Positions 55,401-55,810 of a stretch of DNA of 55,810 nt are shown in pieces. Origin of the DNA: an uncultured bacterium (GTDB taxonomy: Bacteria; UBP6; UBA1177; JAKLFG01). The position numbers and the translations under genes are program-made. Every line of letters starts with the position of its first letter. The stretch's first letter is position 1. The DNA is taken from positions 1 through 55,810 of the forward strand of contig CALMRE010000214.1 of NCBI GenBank assembly GCA_937871295.1, given 5' to 3'. Below the pieces are notes generated by a model, which made no database searches, had not been told where the DNA came from, and was given only the letters and a program-made list of their open reading frames with translations.

Positions 55401-55810
55401 CAGCCCGTCTTCCAGCCGCAGGTATTTCGCGTCCTGCCCGCCGATCTCGAAGATGGTCTCGGCGTCGGGATAGAACATGGCGGCGCCGGTGCCGTGGGCC
55501 GTTATCTCGTTGACTATCGTGTCGGCGCCGAATATCTCGCCGACCAGTTTCCGGCCGCTGCCGGTGGTGCCGAAGGCGGCTATCTCTAGGACGCGGTCGC
55601 CGAGGATGCGGTAGAAAGCGCCGAATATCTTGCGGGTCGCCCCGACCGGGTCGCCGCCCGTTTTACGGTACAGATCGAAAAGCGGCTCCTTGTTCGCCGC
55701 GTCGAGTACGACGAGTTTGGTCGAGGTGGAACCGATATCGAGTCCGAGCGCAAGGCTTTTCACCCCGTCGAGCGGCCGGTGATGGCGGATCTCGTTGCCG
55801 TCGGGGTCGA
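52488..55810 (-). CDS. Acyl-CoA dehydratase activase/DUF2229 fusion (5' truncated by window)
   Basis: At least 1107 residues; the frame is open through the right edge (upstream residues DPDGNEIRHHRPLDGV), so the GTG at 55763 is probably internal. An ASKHA ATPase domain comes first ('GLDIGSTSTKLVVLD', 'EIGGQDAKY', 'CAAGTGSFVEEQA', 'CTVFMEQDL'); these two Cys match the [4Fe-4S] ligands of HgdC/BcrA-type activases. A 'CKLCTNYCRIN' cluster and DUF2229-type region follow, then HgdB-like parts ('GRPYNIHDRG', 'NFNCGPDSFLLSYVEEE', 'CMPGTI'). Family enzymes drive one-electron reduction of 2-hydroxyacyl-CoA dehydratases or benzoyl-CoA reductases. In the large forms a first ASKHA domain precedes this one, probably off the window. 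Confidence 0.9.
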   Translation of the reverse strand, partial: DPDGNEIRHHRPLDGVKSLALGLDIGSTSTKLVVLDAANKEPLFDLYRKTGGDPVGATRKIFGAFYRILGDRVLEIAAFGTTGSGRKLVGEIFGADTIVNEITAHGTGAAMFYPDAETIFEIGGQDAKYLRLEDGLVADVNMNYVCAAGTGSFVEEQARKLGYALDRIGPATENIAPPVTSDRCTVFMEQDLRAILKQGYSKQEALAAVLYSVIQNYLMKVVGNRPISRKRVHFQGATARNKGLVAAFENLLGVEVVVSPFCHVMGSIGAAQIALEKTAEGVPSRFIGPQAATVEVTTSTSVCKLCTNYCRINTITRTDGGSFSWGFMCGRDPSEEKRRELPQYDSFRLRNALYYKKEELSKPPKGTVHIPHTLVNHTYYPLWRKFFALLGYETQLSGLYSTPAIREEAARLATGDFCYPAKVAIGHAVSLFKKNALVFHPYYISDKQQMTTAFSFFCPYVESSPAVIRSFVERGGRSDIRFLTPVIDLRLDTFKVAKMIHEAIEHEIPAKKKEIEKAFIEAYAAWETLYGNIRAEGEKIAAAREKENKPVFVIIGRPYNIHDRGVNLGIAEAIAAMGHDVVPIDMLDLDLPTLADGNHFNVFWNYGQKIVAAAKRVRATKNMFAIYLSNFNCGPDSFLLSYVEEEMKGKPMLILELDEHDSDGGYRTRVEAFMDVVRSYRKKGGLKRSGKGTMPEVFTADRPIDLKSGTIWIPPMHEAVSRMFAAAFRAGGYEARSLDPEDEEDLLLGKRTTRGCECLPMTLTLGAILKKAGRERDKKHIIFMPTAEGPCRFGQYNLLERKVFWNEGYDNIEILSPSSINSYQGVDEGIRRALMHGTMAGDLLLKLTTKIRPYEVTKGDADELFEKSLTLLENELSAGRDLRLVFPGIVDDFAKIPRTHEQRPLVGVVGEIYVRCNRFANGDIIRVIEQNGGEAWLSPIHEWISYTMYMQSFMAKQQGVSLFGQGESLVKNLYFGQIEKSYYRAAHRLLSDRHEPPMKEVMEEGMKYLPVDFSGEAIITIGRTILFARQGAKMVVNTAPFGCMPGTITGSIFLELKDALGIPIVSQFYDGDLDINDKVSAILKTIVSNEALEPDPEDDMTVPAEG

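Overview
The window is GC-rich (about 60% by eye) and almost entirely coding. Nearly every gene is on the minus strand; only a tRNA-Ala and one vWA lipoprotein are on the plus strand. LolA, many lipobox signal peptides and a predicted outer-membrane barrel point to a diderm. Mpl points to meso-diaminopimelate murein. A full-size GyrB with the long proteobacterial-type insert, acyl-CoA dehydrogenase/EtfAB beta-oxidation genes and a radical-type acyl-CoA dehydratase activase suggest an uncultured anaerobic or facultative bacterium of the broad former Deltaproteobacteria type. The exact lineage cannot be fixed from this window. Its most striking trait is about a dozen secreted lipoproteins whose N-termini, just after the lipidated Cys, are short Asp/Glu-rich tethers.

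Layout. 1-292: an AT-rich flank and an inverted pair of REP-like palindromes. 293-1834: an AbiE type toxin-antitoxin operon with a palindromic operator. 1838-4730: mpl and an outer-membrane barrel-like protein. 4761-12992: a five-gene operon of exported proteins (SH3-like/acidic protein, two lipoproteins with formylglycine-enzyme-like domains that lack the catalytic Cys pair, an ASH-domain protein, a PKD/YfaP-like lipoprotein). 13011-18068: gyrB-gyrA. 18196-20484: a cold-type RRM protein with a structured leader and a terminator, then a Cys-rich lipoprotein and an exported protein. 20493-23810: a tandem DUF1538 membrane protein and a protein with three PII-like domains. 23837-26259: a serine beta-lactamase-like lipoprotein. 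26303-29960: etfB-etfA-acyl-CoA dehydrogenase. 29969-40884: a six-gene operon (long coiled-coil protein, YbgF/CpoB-like lipoprotein, two propeller-like lipoproteins, LolA, SNF2 helicase). 40935-41050: tRNA-Ala(CGC). 41082-43429: an AT-richer island with a HEPN/MNT pair and a lipoprotein. 43431-47705: two Kelch/Asp-box lipoproteins bounded by 59-bp direct repeats of the 3' end of the neighbouring gene. 47661-51158: a YbhN-like membrane protein, a PAS-REC-HPt protein and a NYN-cold-shock protein. 51176-52480: the vWA lipoprotein. 52488-55810: an acyl-CoA dehydratase activase running off the window.

Genes are tightly packed with ATGA/TAATG overlaps, and promoters read well: a TTGATT or TTGACA -35 with 16-17 bp spacing to a TATAAT-like -10 was found upstream of most operons. 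The best candidates for something undescribed are the repeat-bounded Kelch lipoprotein cassette, the triple-PII/DUF1538 pair, the pseudo-FGE lipoprotein operon with a G9 tract at a ribosome binding site, and the coiled-coil/YbgF/propeller/LolA/SNF2 operon.
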